This document shows positions 1 through 11,672 of a stretch of 64,000 nt of DNA, one piece after another (position 1 is the stretch's first letter; each line of letters starts with the position of its first letter). Below the pieces are notes generated by a model. The model made no database searches, was not told where the DNA came from, and worked only from the letters and a program-made list of their open reading frames with translations. This DNA is from Serinus canaria (Eukaryota; Chordata; Aves; Passeriformes; Fringillidae), in assembly GCF_022539315.1 (NCBI RefSeq), contig NC_066338.1, positions 372,001-436,000 of the forward strand, given 5' to 3'. The position numbers and the translations under genes were made by a program.

Positions 1-3000
1 TTACTTTTTTTTTTCGTCTCGGAGCTGGTAAGTACTCAATTAGCTTCCTGAAAAACCTCGAGAGATTCTCGCTGTGCTGGCACAGTTTTCCCTTGAGAGA
101 AAGCCTGGAAAAGTTTTTTCGCTAAGATGTAGGCGGCAGGAGCTTCAGAAGACGGGTTACCGCAACTCGCCGGAGGTAGGTGCCTGTCCCCGGCGTCTTT
201 CGGCAGAAGCCGCGGTCCGGAGCGCACCGCGACCGTCACGATGCGCTGTGCGCGAAAGAGCCCCTTCTTCGCCTCCGGGCGACGGAGGGCTCGGCAGATG
301 CTGACATGCGAAGAACGAAGGCGCAAAGCACCTTTTGATTCAGTGAACTGCTCTCAAACTGAGCCAGGTAAAGATCTAACCACTTTTCAGACATTTCAAC
401 TTGCTTGAACTTAGGAATGGAAAAAGGTCTCGGAGAACTTTTCTCTGCATCTTTTTTAGGTATTTGAGGCACTCCGTGGGGAATCTTAATTTTTGTTTAC
501 GTCTCGGAGCTGGTAAGAACTCGACTAGCTTCATGAAAAGCGTCGAGAGATTCTTGCTGTGCTGGCACAGTTTTTTCTTGAGAGAAAGCCTGGAAAAGTT
601 TTTTCGCTAAGATGTAGGCGGCAGGAGCTGCAGAAGACGGGTTACCGCAACTCGCCGGAGGTAGGTGCCGGTCCCCGGCGTCTTTCGGCAGAAGCCGTGG
701 TCCGGAGCGCACCGCGACCGGCACAATGCTCTGTGCGCGAAAGAGCCGCTTCTTCGCCTCCGGGCGAAGGACAGCTGGGCAGATGCTGTAACGCGAAGAA
801 CGAAGGTGCAAAGCACCGGGATTGAGTGCACAGCACTCAAACTGAGCCAGGACAAGAACGAACCACTTTCCAGATGTTTAAACTTACTTGAACCTAGGAA
901 GGGAAAAAGGTCTCGGAGAACTTTTCTCTGCATCTTTCTAAGGTATTTGAAGCACTCCGTGGGGAATCTTAATTTTTGTTTTCGTCTCGGAGCTGGTAAG
1001 AACTCGACTAGCTTCATGAAAAACGTCGAGAGATTCTTGCTGTGCTGGCACAGTTTTTCCTTGAGAGAAAGCCTGGAAAAGCTTTTTCGCTAAGATGTAG
1101 GAGGCAGGAGCCTCAGAAGACGGGTTACCGCAACTCGCCGAAGGTAGGTGCCGGTTCCCGGCGTCTTTCGGCAGAAGCCGCGGTCCGCAGTGCACATCGA
1201 CCGGCACAATGCTCTGTGCGCGAAAGAGCCACTTCTTCGCCTCCAGGCGACGGAGAGCTCGGCAGATGCTGTAACGCGAAGAACGAAGGTGCAAAGCACC
1301 TTTTGATTCAGTGAACTGCTCTCAAACTGAGCCAGGACAAGAACTAACCAATTTTCAGACTTTTCAACTTACTTGAACCTAGGAATGGAAAAAGGTCTCG
1401 GAGAACTTTTCTCTGCATCTTTTTAGGTATTTGAAGCACTCCGTGGGGAATCTTACTTTTTCTTTTCGTCTCGGAGCTGGTAAGAACTCGACTAGCTTCC
1501 TGAAAAACGTCGAGAGATTCTTGCTGTGCTGGCACAGTTTTTTCTTGAGAGAAAGCCTGGAAAAGCTTTTTACGCTAAGATGTAGGCGGCAGGAGCCGCA
1601 GAAGATGGGTTACCGCAACTCGCCGAAGGTAGGTGCCGGTTCCCGGCGTCTTTTGGCAGAAGCCGTGGTCCGGAGCGCACCGCGACCGGCACAATGCTCT
1701 GTGCGCGAAAGAGCCGCTTCTTCGCCTCCGGGCGAAGGACAGCTCGGCAGATGCTGTAACGCGAAGAACGAAGGTGCAAAGCACCTTTTGATTCAGTGAA
1801 CTGCTCTCAAACTGAGCCAGGACAAGAACTAACCACTTTTCAGACTTTTCAACTTACTTGAACCTAGGAAGGGGAAAAGTTCTCAAACAACATTTCTCTG
1901 CATCTTTCTAAGGTATTTGAAGCACTCCGTGGGGAATCTTTTTTCTTTTCGTCTCGGAGCTGGTAACAACTTGACTAGATTCATGAAAAACGTCGAGAGA
2001 TTCTTGCTGTGCTGGCACAGTTTTTTCTTGAGAGGAAGCCTGGAAAAGCTTTTTCGCTAAGATGTAGGCGGCAGGAGCACCAGACGACGGGTTACCGCAA
2101 CTCGCCGAAGGTAGGTGCCGGTTCCTGCGTCTTTCGGCAGAAGCTGCGGTCCGGCGCGCACTGCGACCAGCACAATGCTCTGTGCGCGAAAGAGCCGCTT
2201 CTTCGCCTCCGGGCGACGGAGGGCTCGGCAGATGCTGAGACGCGAAGAACGAAGGTGCAAAGCACCGGGATTGAGTGCACAGCACTCAAACTGAGCCAGG
2301 ACAAGGACTAACCACTTTCCAGATGTTTAAACTTGCTTGAACCTAGGAAGTGAAAAAGGTCTCGGAGAACTTTTCTCTGCATCTTTTTAAGGTATTTGAA
2401 GCACTCCGTGGGGAATCTTACTTTTTCTTTTCGTCTCGGAGCTGGTAAGTACTCGACTAGCTTCCTGAAAAACGTCGAGAGATTCTCGCTGTCCTGGCAC
2501 AGTTTTTCCTTGAGAGAAAGCCTGGAAAAGCTTTTTCGCTAAGATGTAGGTGGCAGGAGCCTCAGAAGACGGGTTACCGCAACTCGCCGAAGGTAGGTGC
2601 CGGTTCCTGCGTCTTTCGGCAGAAGCCGCGATCCGGAGCGCACCGCGACCAGCACAATGCTCTGTGCGCGAAAGAGCCGCTTCTTCGCCTCCGGGCGACG
2701 GAGGGCTTGGCAGATGCTGAGACGCGAAGAACGAAGGTGCAAAGCACCGGGATTGAGTGCACAGCACTCAAACTGAGCCAGGACAAGAACGAACCACTTT
2801 TCAGACATTTCAACTTGCTTGAACTTAGGAATGGAAAAAGGTCTCGGAGAACTTTTCTCTGCATCTTTCTAAGGTATTTGAAGCACTCCGTGGGGAATCT
2901 TACTTTTTCTTTTCGTCTCGGAGCTGGTAAGAACTCGACTAGCTTCATGAAAAACGTCGAGAGATTCTCGCTGTGCTGGCACAGTTTTTTCTTGAGAGAA

Positions 3001-4782
3001 AGCCTGGAAAAGCTTTTTCGCTAAGATGTAGGCGGCAGGAGCCGCAGAAGACGGGTTACCGCAACTCGCCGAAGGTAGGTGCCGGTTCCCAGCGTCTTTT
3101 GGCAGAAGCCGCGGTCCGGAGCGCACCGCGACCGGCAAAATGCTCTGTGCACAAAACAGCCGCTTCTTCGCCTCCGGGCGACGGAGGGCTCGGCAGATGC
3201 TGAGACGCGAAGAACGAAGGTGCAAAGCACCGGGATTGAGTGCACAGCTCTCAAACTGAGCCAGGACAAGAACGAACCACTTTCCAGAGATTTAAACTTA
3301 CTTGAACCTAGGAAGGAAAAAGGTCTCGAGAACTTTTCTCTGCATCTTTCTAAGGTATTTGAAGCACTCCGTGGGGAATCTTACTTTTTCTTTTCGTCTC
3401 GGAGCTGGTAAGTACTCGACTATCTTCCTGAAAAACGTCGAGAGATTCTCGCTGTGCTGGCACAGTTTTTTCTTGAGAGAAAGCCTGGAAAAGCTTTTTC
3501 GCTAAGATGTAGGCGGCAGGAGCAGCAGAAGACGGGTTACCGCAACTCACCGAAGGTAGGTGTTGGTTCCCAGCGTCTTTCGGCAGAAGCCGCGGTCCGG
3601 AGTGCACCGCGACCGGCACAATGCTCTGTGCACAAAACAGCCGCTTCTTCGCCTCCGGGTGACGGAGAGCTCGGCAGATGCTGAGACGCGAAGAACGAAG
3701 GCGCAAAGCACCGGTATTGAGTGCACAGCTCTCAAACTGAGCCAGGACAAGAACTAACAACTTTACAGATGTTTAAACTTACTTGAACCTAGGAAGTGAA
3801 AAAGGTCTCGGAGAACTTTTTTCTGCATCTTTTTTAGGTATTTGAAGCACTCCGTGGGGAATCTTACTTTTTCTTTTCGTCTCGGAGCTGGTAAGAACTC
3901 GACTAGCTTCATGAAAAACGTCGAGAGATTCTTGCTGTGCTGGCACAGTTTTTTCTTGAGAGAAAGCCTGGAAAAGCTTTTTCGCTTACATGTAGGCGGC
4001 AGGAGCAGCAGAAGATGGGTTACCGCAACTCACCGAAGGTAGGTGCCGGTTCCCGGCGTCTTTTGGCAGAAGCCGCGGTCCGGAGTGCACCGCGACCGGC
4101 ACAATGCTCTGTGCGCGAAAGAGCCGCTTCTTCGCCTCCGGGCGACGGAGCGCTCGGCAGATGCTGATATGCAAAGAACGAAGGCGCAAAGCACCGGGAT
4201 TGAGTGCACAGCTCTCAAACTGATCCAGGACAAGAACTAACCACTTTCCAGATGTTTAAACTTACTTGAACCTAGGAAGGGAAAAAGGTCTCGGAGAACT
4301 TTTTTCTGCATCTTTTTAAGGTATTTGAAGCACTCCGTGGGTAATCTTACTTTTTCTTTTCGTCTCGGAGCTGGTAAGAACTCGACTAGCTTCATGAAAA
4401 ACGTCGAGAGATTCTTGCTGTGCTGGCACAGTTTTTTCTTGAGAGAAAGCCTGGAAAAGCTTTTTCGCTTAGATGTAGGCAGCAGGAGCCGCAGAAGATG
4501 GGTTACCGCAACTCGCCGAAGGTAGGTGCCGGTTCCCGGCGTCTTTCGGCAGAAGCCGCGCTCCGGAGCGCACCGCGGCCGGCACAATGCTCTGTGCGCG
4601 AAAGAGCCGCTTCTTCGCCTCCGGGCGACGGAGCGCTCGGCAGATGGTGACACGCGTTAAAGGAAGGCGCAAAGCACCTTTTGATTGAGTGCACAGCTCT
4701 CAAACTGATCCAGGACAAGAACTAACCACTTTCCAGACCTGTAAACATACTTTAACATAGGAAGGGAAAATTTCTTGGACAA
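1..4782. repeat. Satellite array, ~10 monomers of ~483 bp
   Basis: The landmark cgtctcggagctggtaag recurs at about 15, 500, 983, 1467, 1950, 2432, 2914, 3395, 3878 and 4361, a spacing of 481-485 bp. The first monomer is cut by the window start. Each monomer has a CpG-rich core (gcgcgaaagagccgcttctt region) flanked by AT-richer sequence. Two variants exist at one site: ccttttgatt (copies 1, 3, 4, 10) and ccgggattga or a close form (the others). The many short ORFs are the same few frames repeated in every monomer and are not taken as genes. The last monomer is the most divergent and abuts block Y at 4783. Confidence 0.95.
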
Positions 4783-5760
4783 CCCCACTACTTCTAAAAT
4801 GCTATTGAGAAGCAAAAAACAACCCATTCAAACAACTAAGTCTCTGCTCCAATCTGTATAAAAAAAGCAGTCCATTATCTGCTGTCTTAGCAGATTCTTT
4901 AGCTTCTGTTAATATGGCAACCTTTTCTTGCTCTTCTGGATTAGAACCAAATTCTTACAGCATATAAGGAAATATAGGTTTGCTGTATCTTATATATCTT
5001 ATATTCTATATCCTATATTCATATATACAGAAGTCCAGCAAGGAATTCAGACCTCAAAAGAAGTTCCTGTAGAACAAGATTCAGCACAACGTTTAGACAT
5101 AATAGATATTTTTCAGGAAAAGTGGCCAAACGGAATCTTTTTAGACTTCTTTTTGATCATGGCTGCTTTCTTCCAGAACCTCACCTAAGTTGCTTGAAAC
5201 TAGCTGCAATATTACGGTAAGCAGTGCTGTGAATGTAGGATATCTTCATTCTTCTCTTCCATTGAAAATCTCAAGTGGAGTCGCGTCACTTGTCTTCAAA
5301 ATTCTGGATTTCCTTGCAAACTGGTGAAATAATTTTAAATAATTTGTTCTGTTCATACAGTTTATACCTTTTATTCAAAATGATAAAAAATCCATTCAGA
5401 TATGGTCTGCAATAATATGGCAGAGAGAAGATGAACCAGACTGGCCTACAAAAGGAAGAAGTGAAGCACATTTTGGGAATTTGGAGGACCTTATGTTGAA
5501 TTATTCAACTAAAGAAAGAATTTAAATAAACCCTACCCAAATTCAATCAGTGATGCACAGACAGGGAAAAAGAACTAATTACTACTAATATTACTTCTTT
5601 CATTCTCCAACAAGAAGTGCAATGATCCTCTTGAATGCACAGAAGATTGTTGGAAAAGACAGCAGCCTTCTTCTTCCCAACATCTTCCTCAGAACTCCAG
5701 GAGACAAATCATTTGAGCTATGAGGATCTTTCTCCCTGTCAAATTCCCAGAGCATAGCCA

Positions 5761-6162
5761 ATGTTCTCTTCCTTTAGGGATCCTCGCCTCCCTGAGGAAA
5801 TGGTGGATAGTCTACAGCCCTGGTACATCAGCCAGACACTCCGCCTTATTTCCCATGGCTTCTGCACCAAGGACATCATCTCCACTGGCTTTCTAGCCAA
5901 AATAAATGCAAGGCACAACAAAGAACATAGCCAAAACCTTGAGCACAGCTTATGGGCTTTGAAAGAAAAATATCAGGATGGCAATACTGGAACTTCTGAT
6001 CCAACCTTAAGGAAACCTTTCTTTAGAGGTGTTGGGAAAGATGAAAGTTTGACAAGAAAGTCTCACAGATATGTATGCTTGGCAGAAAGATTTTTGAATG
6101 TGGAGTCTGAAGAAAGAATAGAGTTGGAAGCAAGTTTTCATCTAGAAGAAATGAATTGCTGA
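5761..6162 (+). other. Unrecognised open frame conserved in three Y copies
   Basis: A 133-codon open frame (MFSSFRDPRLPEEMVDSL at its start). Homologous stretches at 16455-16818 and 21298-21702 are split by a frame change after about 80-90 codons, so only this copy is continuous. I recognise no domain, signal peptide or membrane segment. The conservation may come only from recent duplication of the DNA. It could be a relic of a host exon, part of a retroelement, or chance. Confidence 0.2.
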
Positions 6163-6377
6163 GCCAGTCTTACTGGATAATCAAGGAGGCAAAGGGTATG
6201 TTAGTTAGAAGGTGCTTTTATGACTTAGAGCAAAGGATAAACCCACCCCAAAGAAGAAGATGTTTTTACCAAGCAGGAAGATAGCACAGGCAAACAAGTC
6301 AGCAAATGTGGCAAGCAGTAAAAAGTCTCCGAATTTTCCACTGCCAAGAAAACTGTAAAACGACTTTCAGCTTCCAC

Positions 6378-6677
6378 TGTAATGTACTGACTTTTAGTGA
6401 GTGGAGAATAGTAACATGACTATGGTAATTAGAGTAGTTATGATAGGCTATAGATAAGAGTTAAGGGATAGATTGGTTCTACGGTATGAAGATGCTCAGC
6501 AAAGTATATAATGCATTGTAACCAAAACCAAAGTCTCTCCAGGCCTGCCTGCAGCTAGAGCTGACAGCTGTAGGCACAGGCTCTGTCACCCATGACCCTG
6601 GGCTGCTGCTACGTCTTGGATGGAATAAACTGCATTTTGGAGAGCCACCTGGAGTCTTGCATCTCATTTAGGCTCTT
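6378..6677 (+). mobile_element. LTR-like sequence at the end of Y (copy 1)
   Basis: It starts TGTAATG and ends CTCTTACA (5-bp TGTAA/TTACA inverted ends). It holds a TATA-like element (agtatataatg, about 6502-6512) and AATAAA near 6624, in the order expected for U3-R-U5. Copies of ~305 bp lie at 17035-17339 and 21921-22225. Downstream, gaggcgcccacattttagtg resembles a degenerate Lys-type primer-binding site in copy 1 only. No target-site duplication was found around the other copies, so the limits are tentative. Confidence 0.45.
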
Positions 6678-6884
6678 ACAGAGGCGCCCACATTTTAGTG
6701 GGCGAAGTAAGAGACCTCCAGGCGAACTCAGTAGGAAGTGGCTGCAAGGATCAGGCACCTGGAACCCTTGTTTTTCCCATTCCTGCAAAGTGAAAAAAAG
6801 CCTGGGACCAAGGCCATTTGGTAACATATTGACTAAGGGGACTCAGTCCCTACTACCAATTGGGGTCGAACTCTTGTACTTAAC
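6678..6884. other. Unassigned stretch after the LTR-like end
   Basis: This sequence is not shared with Y copies 2 and 3. The first ~20 bases look like a degraded primer-binding site. The rest (a reading frame runs through it from 6592) gives no recognisable product. Confidence 0.3.
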
Positions 6885-7056
6885 GTGGGCTTCGTAGTCT
6901 CAGTCCCTTCTACCTACTGGGATGTAACTACTGTACTCCATGTGAGCTTTGTGCTCTCAGTCCCTTCTACCCACTGGGGTGTAACTACAGTACTCGGTGT
7001 GGGCTTCATGCTCTCAGTCTCTTCTACCCACTGGAGTGTAACTACGGTGCTCAGTG
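6885..7056. repeat. 57-bp minisatellite, about 3 units
   Basis: Three consecutive 57-bp units share the core ctctcagtcccttctaccca and end in tgtaactac plus a variable tail. A degenerate fourth unit begins after 7056. Because 57 is divisible by three the translation also repeats every 19 residues, but no coding function is evident. It lies just 3' of the minus-strand env fragment. Confidence 0.85.
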
Positions 7057-7074
7057 TGGGTTTTGTTGTAGCAT

Positions 7075-7689
7075 TTATCTTATAAATTTATGAACTAAGC
7101 CTTTGAAACCTAAGGGGTCGGTCAAGTTATTTTGCCAGCGGCATGCCACATAAGTCGGTTTAGCTAAAGTAAAATTATGCCAGCAATCAATTGGTTCATT
7201 TTTACAATCCTTTATAATTGCAACATTGTTAGTTTTGGGACCTAGAGTGTAATTAGCAACATAATCCTGGCGGCAACAGAGAGTAAGGGGAATTTGTTTG
7301 GCACACTCCCACTTCTTTGGAGGACAGAGTCCCTCTGGAGGGATAGCCAGATAATTTTTTCCACCTGGTTCCATAACATATCGGGCATCTGTAATGGAGG
7401 TGGCTTTCTCATAGAGAATCCTTCCATTTTTTTTGCATGCTCTCACAATGGACTCACCGATTGTTCCAGTTAGAGTTCTAGTCCAGTCCTTCTGATCCCA
7501 TCCCCACTCACTTGGATGATATACCTCAGAGTCATGCAGCACTATAGGCTCTAGGTTCGGGGGGTGTCCTGCGGGATACCATCCTAGAACATTAGCGTGA
7601 TGGATGGTAGCTTCAGACCATGACCACACAGCAGGATTGTGTCCATGGAGTTGTGGTAGGATGCAGAAAAGTGCCACCAGTGTTCTCAT
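7075..7689 (-). pseudogene. env: Endogenous retrovirus env fragment, N-terminal SU-like part
   Basis: A 204-residue open frame on the minus strand. It begins with a signal-peptide-like segment (MRTLVALFCILPQLHG), followed by a cysteine-containing ectodomain that includes a CC pair (about residue 140) and three N-glycosylation sites (NYT, NFT, NLT) near the C-terminus. The ATG lies 4 nt past the stop of the pol fragment upstream, matching pol-env order. No furin site, fusion peptide or membrane anchor is present, so the rest of SU and all of TM are missing. The sequence stops where the minisatellite region begins. The Env assignment rests on position plus glycoprotein character; I could not place the family. 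Confidence 0.6.
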
Positions 7690-7692
7690 GGT

Positions 7693-8040
7693 TTAGATGA
7701 TTCTCATGTCCCCCAGGGTTCTTCTGTAAAAGTGAAAACAACAGAAATCCTGCCACTGAGGGGCAGAAAAGAGTTCAAATGATGGGATTATCCAGCGTCT
7801 ATTTATCCTATGCTCTTTCCCTAGAGCATCAGAGGCTACCCATGCATGTTTATTCAGCGGGGTTTTCAGCACTAGTGGTACTTCCCCTACAGTAGGGAGG
7901 TCCGCCAGAACAGGTTGTCTAGGGTAATGCGCTGCATCTTTTGAATCATCAGGTCCTCGTAGTGAGGGAAAGATGTTTGGAGCTGTCAGGCAAAAGGCAG
8001 TGATTTTGGGACATCCATTCACATCCCATCTGCCGTTCAC
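7693..8040 (-). pseudogene. pol: Endogenous retrovirus pol fragment, integrase C-terminal part
   Basis: An open frame of 115 codons whose middle (QPVLADLPTVGEVPLVLKTP and the following WVASDA / HRINRRWIIPSF stretch) resembles the beta-rich C-terminal domain of retroviral integrases, probably of class III or foamy-like type. The stop lies immediately before the env ATG and in the same frame. It is separated from the catalytic core fragment upstream by frame changes. Family placement is inference. Confidence 0.6.
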
Positions 8041-8480
8041 TCCTTCAACCGCTTCCCATAACTGAACGTCCCAATTTGACTTCAGCAGTCATTTCAAAAT
8101 ACCATTGGTCCTTTCTACAATTCTGTTAGCTTGAGAGTAATAAGGGGTGTGGAAAGTCCACTTACTTCCTTCACCTTTTGCCAATGCTGTACACCTCTAG
8201 CAGTGAAGTGGCACCTGTTGTCAGACTGAATTTCCTGTGGCTTTGGGAAAGTTCCAAACCACCCCTGCAAAGCTTTAACCATATTATCACCTGGAGCTCT
8301 TTTAAAAGCATCAGCTTCAACCAACCCAGATACTGGTTTGCTGTTGCATATAGGTAGAACCTTCCAAAAGGAAGGCCTTGTAAAACCATGGCTGAGGCAC
8401 GTTACTTTGGCTAAGCAGAAAAGGACTATGGGAAAGTGAGGCAGCTGAATCAGAGGTAGATCAACAAATTCTAGAAGCAT
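8041..8480 (-). pseudogene. pol: Endogenous retrovirus pol fragment, integrase catalytic core
   Basis: The frame at 8115-8480 contains GWFGTFPKPQEIQSDNRCHF, the region around the second catalytic Asp of a DDE integrase. A different frame at about 8070-8165 contains SQANRIVERTNG, matching the region of the catalytic Glu. The two are therefore split by a frameshift near 8165, and an in-frame stop follows the Glu region. The first catalytic Asp region is only weakly visible. Pol similarity ends near 8490, so RT and everything 5' is absent. Confidence 0.65.
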
Positions 8481-8489
8481 TGGGTGTTC

Positions 8490-9697
8490 ACAGCGTGGTG
8501 TATGGCGCTTGGTTGAATTATGTTTGTTGTGGCTTAAAGCTATGCAACTGATAAAGGCCTGACTGCTTCAAGAGCCTGGCTTTTGCAAGAAAGCGGCTCT
8601 CCTTTGCACCTGCCTGGGGACTCTGCGTCACTACGGACCCTCATGCCCAGTTTGCCAAGGAGATGATGAGTAGGAATGTTGCAGAGCTGCTGTGTGCATA
8701 TTAAAGGAACGGCAGAGAGTGAAGTGGTGGACATTTCTGGGCTTTAGTACAATGCTGCTGCATTGGTGCCAGTTTAGTCGGTTTTCCATCAGTGGCATTT
8801 CTGTCTAGAAGTACACTGCCCAGAGTCTTTCTAGCATTTGATGCCACTTCCTTACTGCTGTTTTAATACCTTCCTTCAGTTTAAGGGATGATACAATCTT
8901 TACATTTGGAAGTTTCCTCTTAGGAAACACGATGCCAGAGGAGTCATTGCTCCCTTTTCTTTTGCCTCCTTCGTAATTTTGATAGACTCATTTCACATTT
9001 CTGCTAATGTCAATAAGAACTCTGAGACTACCTAGTGGGATTGTAGCTCGCAGCTGCTTTCCTCTTTCCTACTGCTTCATACCAGATGTGACTTAATGGC
9101 CTCATTTTGCAATCAGCATTTTGCTGTGGTTTGCTAAAAACTGGCATGCACTGCCAACTCACAACTTGTGTGTTGTCATTTGAGGGGCTTTGATGGGTTC
9201 CTTTCTGAGATTGCCATGCGCTGGACTTTCACAGTCACAAAGACTTCATCCACCATGGGTTGAATTTCAGTATTTAATACACTTTCCTGGAATGTAGGCA
9301 ACCTAGCAGCAAGTACTGAATTCACTGCAAGCTCTGTCTTCCCAAAGGACCATTCAAAAACATTGCTTTTCCCCTCTGTCCAATCTGCCAGTTTTTCGAT
9401 GGAGTATTTGGTACCTTAAATGAACCTCTTAGAAGGGAGCTCATCACAGACAATATCTCAGGCTTTCTTGGAGCCAAAACTTGCTCCTTTGGAGCTCAAT
9501 TCCATTCACAGTGCATTTAAGATGTTTTTTTTCACTGAAGCCATTCAGCAATGCCTCTTCTCTTCTAAAACATGATGCACGTGACCAGGATGGATCCCTG
9601 TGAAAGGTTCTATAGATATCAAAGTTCATGCCCAAAGGACTGTGCTGGAGGAAATCAAATACTAGTCTAGTATTTTGAATCCAAATAATTCCTCCCA
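8490..9697. other. Unassigned region with minus-strand open stretches
   Basis: No known element was recognised. On the minus strand, about 74 codons are open from 9401 to 9180 (IEKLADWTEGKSNVFEW near the start), and 97 codons are open at 9737-9444, in frames interrupted by stops. This pattern could be a degraded gag or a processed pseudogene. The upper end of the second stretch lies within block X. Confidence 0.25.
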
Positions 9698-11172
9698 ATG
9701 AGGCCCGACAGGATTGTTTGGCTTTGAATCTGAGCACGTGGACAGTAGTGAATGGCCCACAGGATTAAAACAGTGTAGATTCTTCTCCTTTTTTTCTGTA
9801 TGGCTCAGAGACTGAAAAGCCAGCTACAAAATGGTAAATACATTCCTCCAGATTCAAAAATTGGCCTTCTTAATTTGCATCTCCACCATAATAACAGATG
9901 GTTAGAACTAAAATACAGATGGCAATTGTATCGCTTCTCAGAAATGAAACTGGAACTGGCCCATGGTCCTTAGCAGTAGCTCCAAATTTTTCAGCAAAAG
10001 GCATTGCAAACGTATTTTAACTTTACAGTACTTTTCTGTCTCATGCTTTAATCTCAAGGATGCAGGCAGAAAAAAAAAAAAAAACCTCCACAAAAAAGCA
10101 AGCCCCTACCAAATTGATAAGAAGCAAAATAAGTAACATATATAGAAATAGAACCCATGGTTTTTAACTCCCAAGCTGGTCTTCTCAACACACTCTCTAA
10201 AATGGAATTGTTTCCCCATCTGCTTTGAAACATTTTGCAGAAAAAAAACACTCTAAGGTCCTGAGAGGTGTTTTGTTCAAAAATCACTTCTTCTGGCTTT
10301 CTGTCCATAATGGAGTAAGGTGACTGCGCTGGCAGCTGGCCAAAGGAGGTAGGAAGAGTAATCATCATCCCAAACACTGGGGCTAAAGAAATTTCCACAG
10401 AAAATTACCTGCCCTATTACTTGTTCATGTGTTGGGTTGAATGGTCAGAATCTCTTTCCGTTTTTTCCAATTCAGAGAATGTTCTATTTCACAGAATTCC
10501 AGCCCCTCAAGCATCAGTCCTGCCAGAACAGCCTGCCATAGGGGGCTGTCATGGGGGATCTGCTAATGTCCACTGACTATTACCAGTCTAGTGCTTGTCA
10601 CTGTTGCAGATCAAGAACTTCTGAATAGTTTTGATTCATGCTCTTTGAGGGGTTGAAAACAAGAAAAGAATGACTAGACATTTCCATGATCAAATCCCCT
10701 GATGGAATAAAAATAGGAACATACTCAATGTAGTCGTTGTTCTAAGAAGGGAGATGAAGGGTCCAAAAGATTACTTGCATACTTCCTGTTCTAAATCCCT
10801 TGTTATCTGGCAAATTGCAAAAGATTGCAGGCTTTCGCCAAAATGCAAACCAGTTTCAAATGTGAAGCCTTACATTTGACTGGATATAAAACTTCATCAA
10901 CCATTTGTAAATCTTTGAGATTGTTATGTACTTCCTATTAATACCCTGAGGTTTAGAGCTGCAAATCAGAGAGAAAAGAATGCTATTTTGAATTCGTTCT
11001 ATTAATTCGTTCTATTCGTTCTATTAGAGAATGCTTGTCGGCACGCTCTCCTCTTGGTTTTCACTTCGGAAACTCTGTACGAAAGAGTGCATTAATGCTA
11101 GAGCTCTGCATCAATTATTTTCAACAGTTTCCCCTGTAATTCTTCTTTCAAGGCAAACCGATAAAAATCCAC
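9698..11172 (+). repeat. Duplicated block X, copy 1
   Basis: Collinear with 14001-15466 and, over its last part, with 19490-20351. Landmarks are gaatctgagcacgtggacag, an A-run near 10070-10084 and ttcttctggctttctgtcc. The copy ends at the assembly gap; in the other copies the sequence continues from this point straight into block Y. No recognisable gene. Confidence 0.9.
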
Positions 11173-11672
11173 NNNNNNNNNNNNNNNNNNNNNNNNNNNN
11201 NNNNNNNNNNNNNNNNNNNNNNNNNNNNNNNNNNNNNNNNNNNNNNNNNNNNNNNNNNNNNNNNNNNNNNNNNNNNNNNNNNNNNNNNNNNNNNNNNNNN
11301 NNNNNNNNNNNNNNNNNNNNNNNNNNNNNNNNNNNNNNNNNNNNNNNNNNNNNNNNNNNNNNNNNNNNNNNNNNNNNNNNNNNNNNNNNNNNNNNNNNNN
11401 NNNNNNNNNNNNNNNNNNNNNNNNNNNNNNNNNNNNNNNNNNNNNNNNNNNNNNNNNNNNNNNNNNNNNNNNNNNNNNNNNNNNNNNNNNNNNNNNNNNN
11501 NNNNNNNNNNNNNNNNNNNNNNNNNNNNNNNNNNNNNNNNNNNNNNNNNNNNNNNNNNNNNNNNNNNNNNNNNNNNNNNNNNNNNNNNNNNNNNNNNNNN
11601 NNNNNNNNNNNNNNNNNNNNNNNNNNNNNNNNNNNNNNNNNNNNNNNNNNNNNNNNNNNNNNNNNNNNNNNN
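11173..11672. other. Assembly gap, 500 N
   Basis: Exactly 500 N, a conventional placeholder. ORFs drawn across it are artefacts. Left and right flanks come from blocks in opposite orientation. Confidence 0.99.

Larger units (their letters stand above)
4783..6677 (+). repeat. Duplicated block Y, copy 1
   Basis: This block recurs at 15467 onward and 20352 onward on the same strand, and its first ~330 bp recur inverted at 12728-13062. Here it follows the satellite directly, whereas the other direct copies follow block X. It contains an AT-rich tract (about 4975-5035), short conserved open stretches, and an LTR-like 3' end. Copies 2 and 3 continue past position 6677 into sequence absent here, so copy 1 is truncated or was rearranged at that point. 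No known gene was recognised in it. Confidence 0.85.

Noticed and set aside
1..4782. Dozens of 60-140-codon ORFs on both strands
   Set aside because: The same frames recur in every satellite monomer; they follow from the repeat sequence and show no domain.
1..4782. CRISPR-like regular repeats
   Set aside because: Period is ~483 bp with no unique spacers; this is a eukaryotic satellite.
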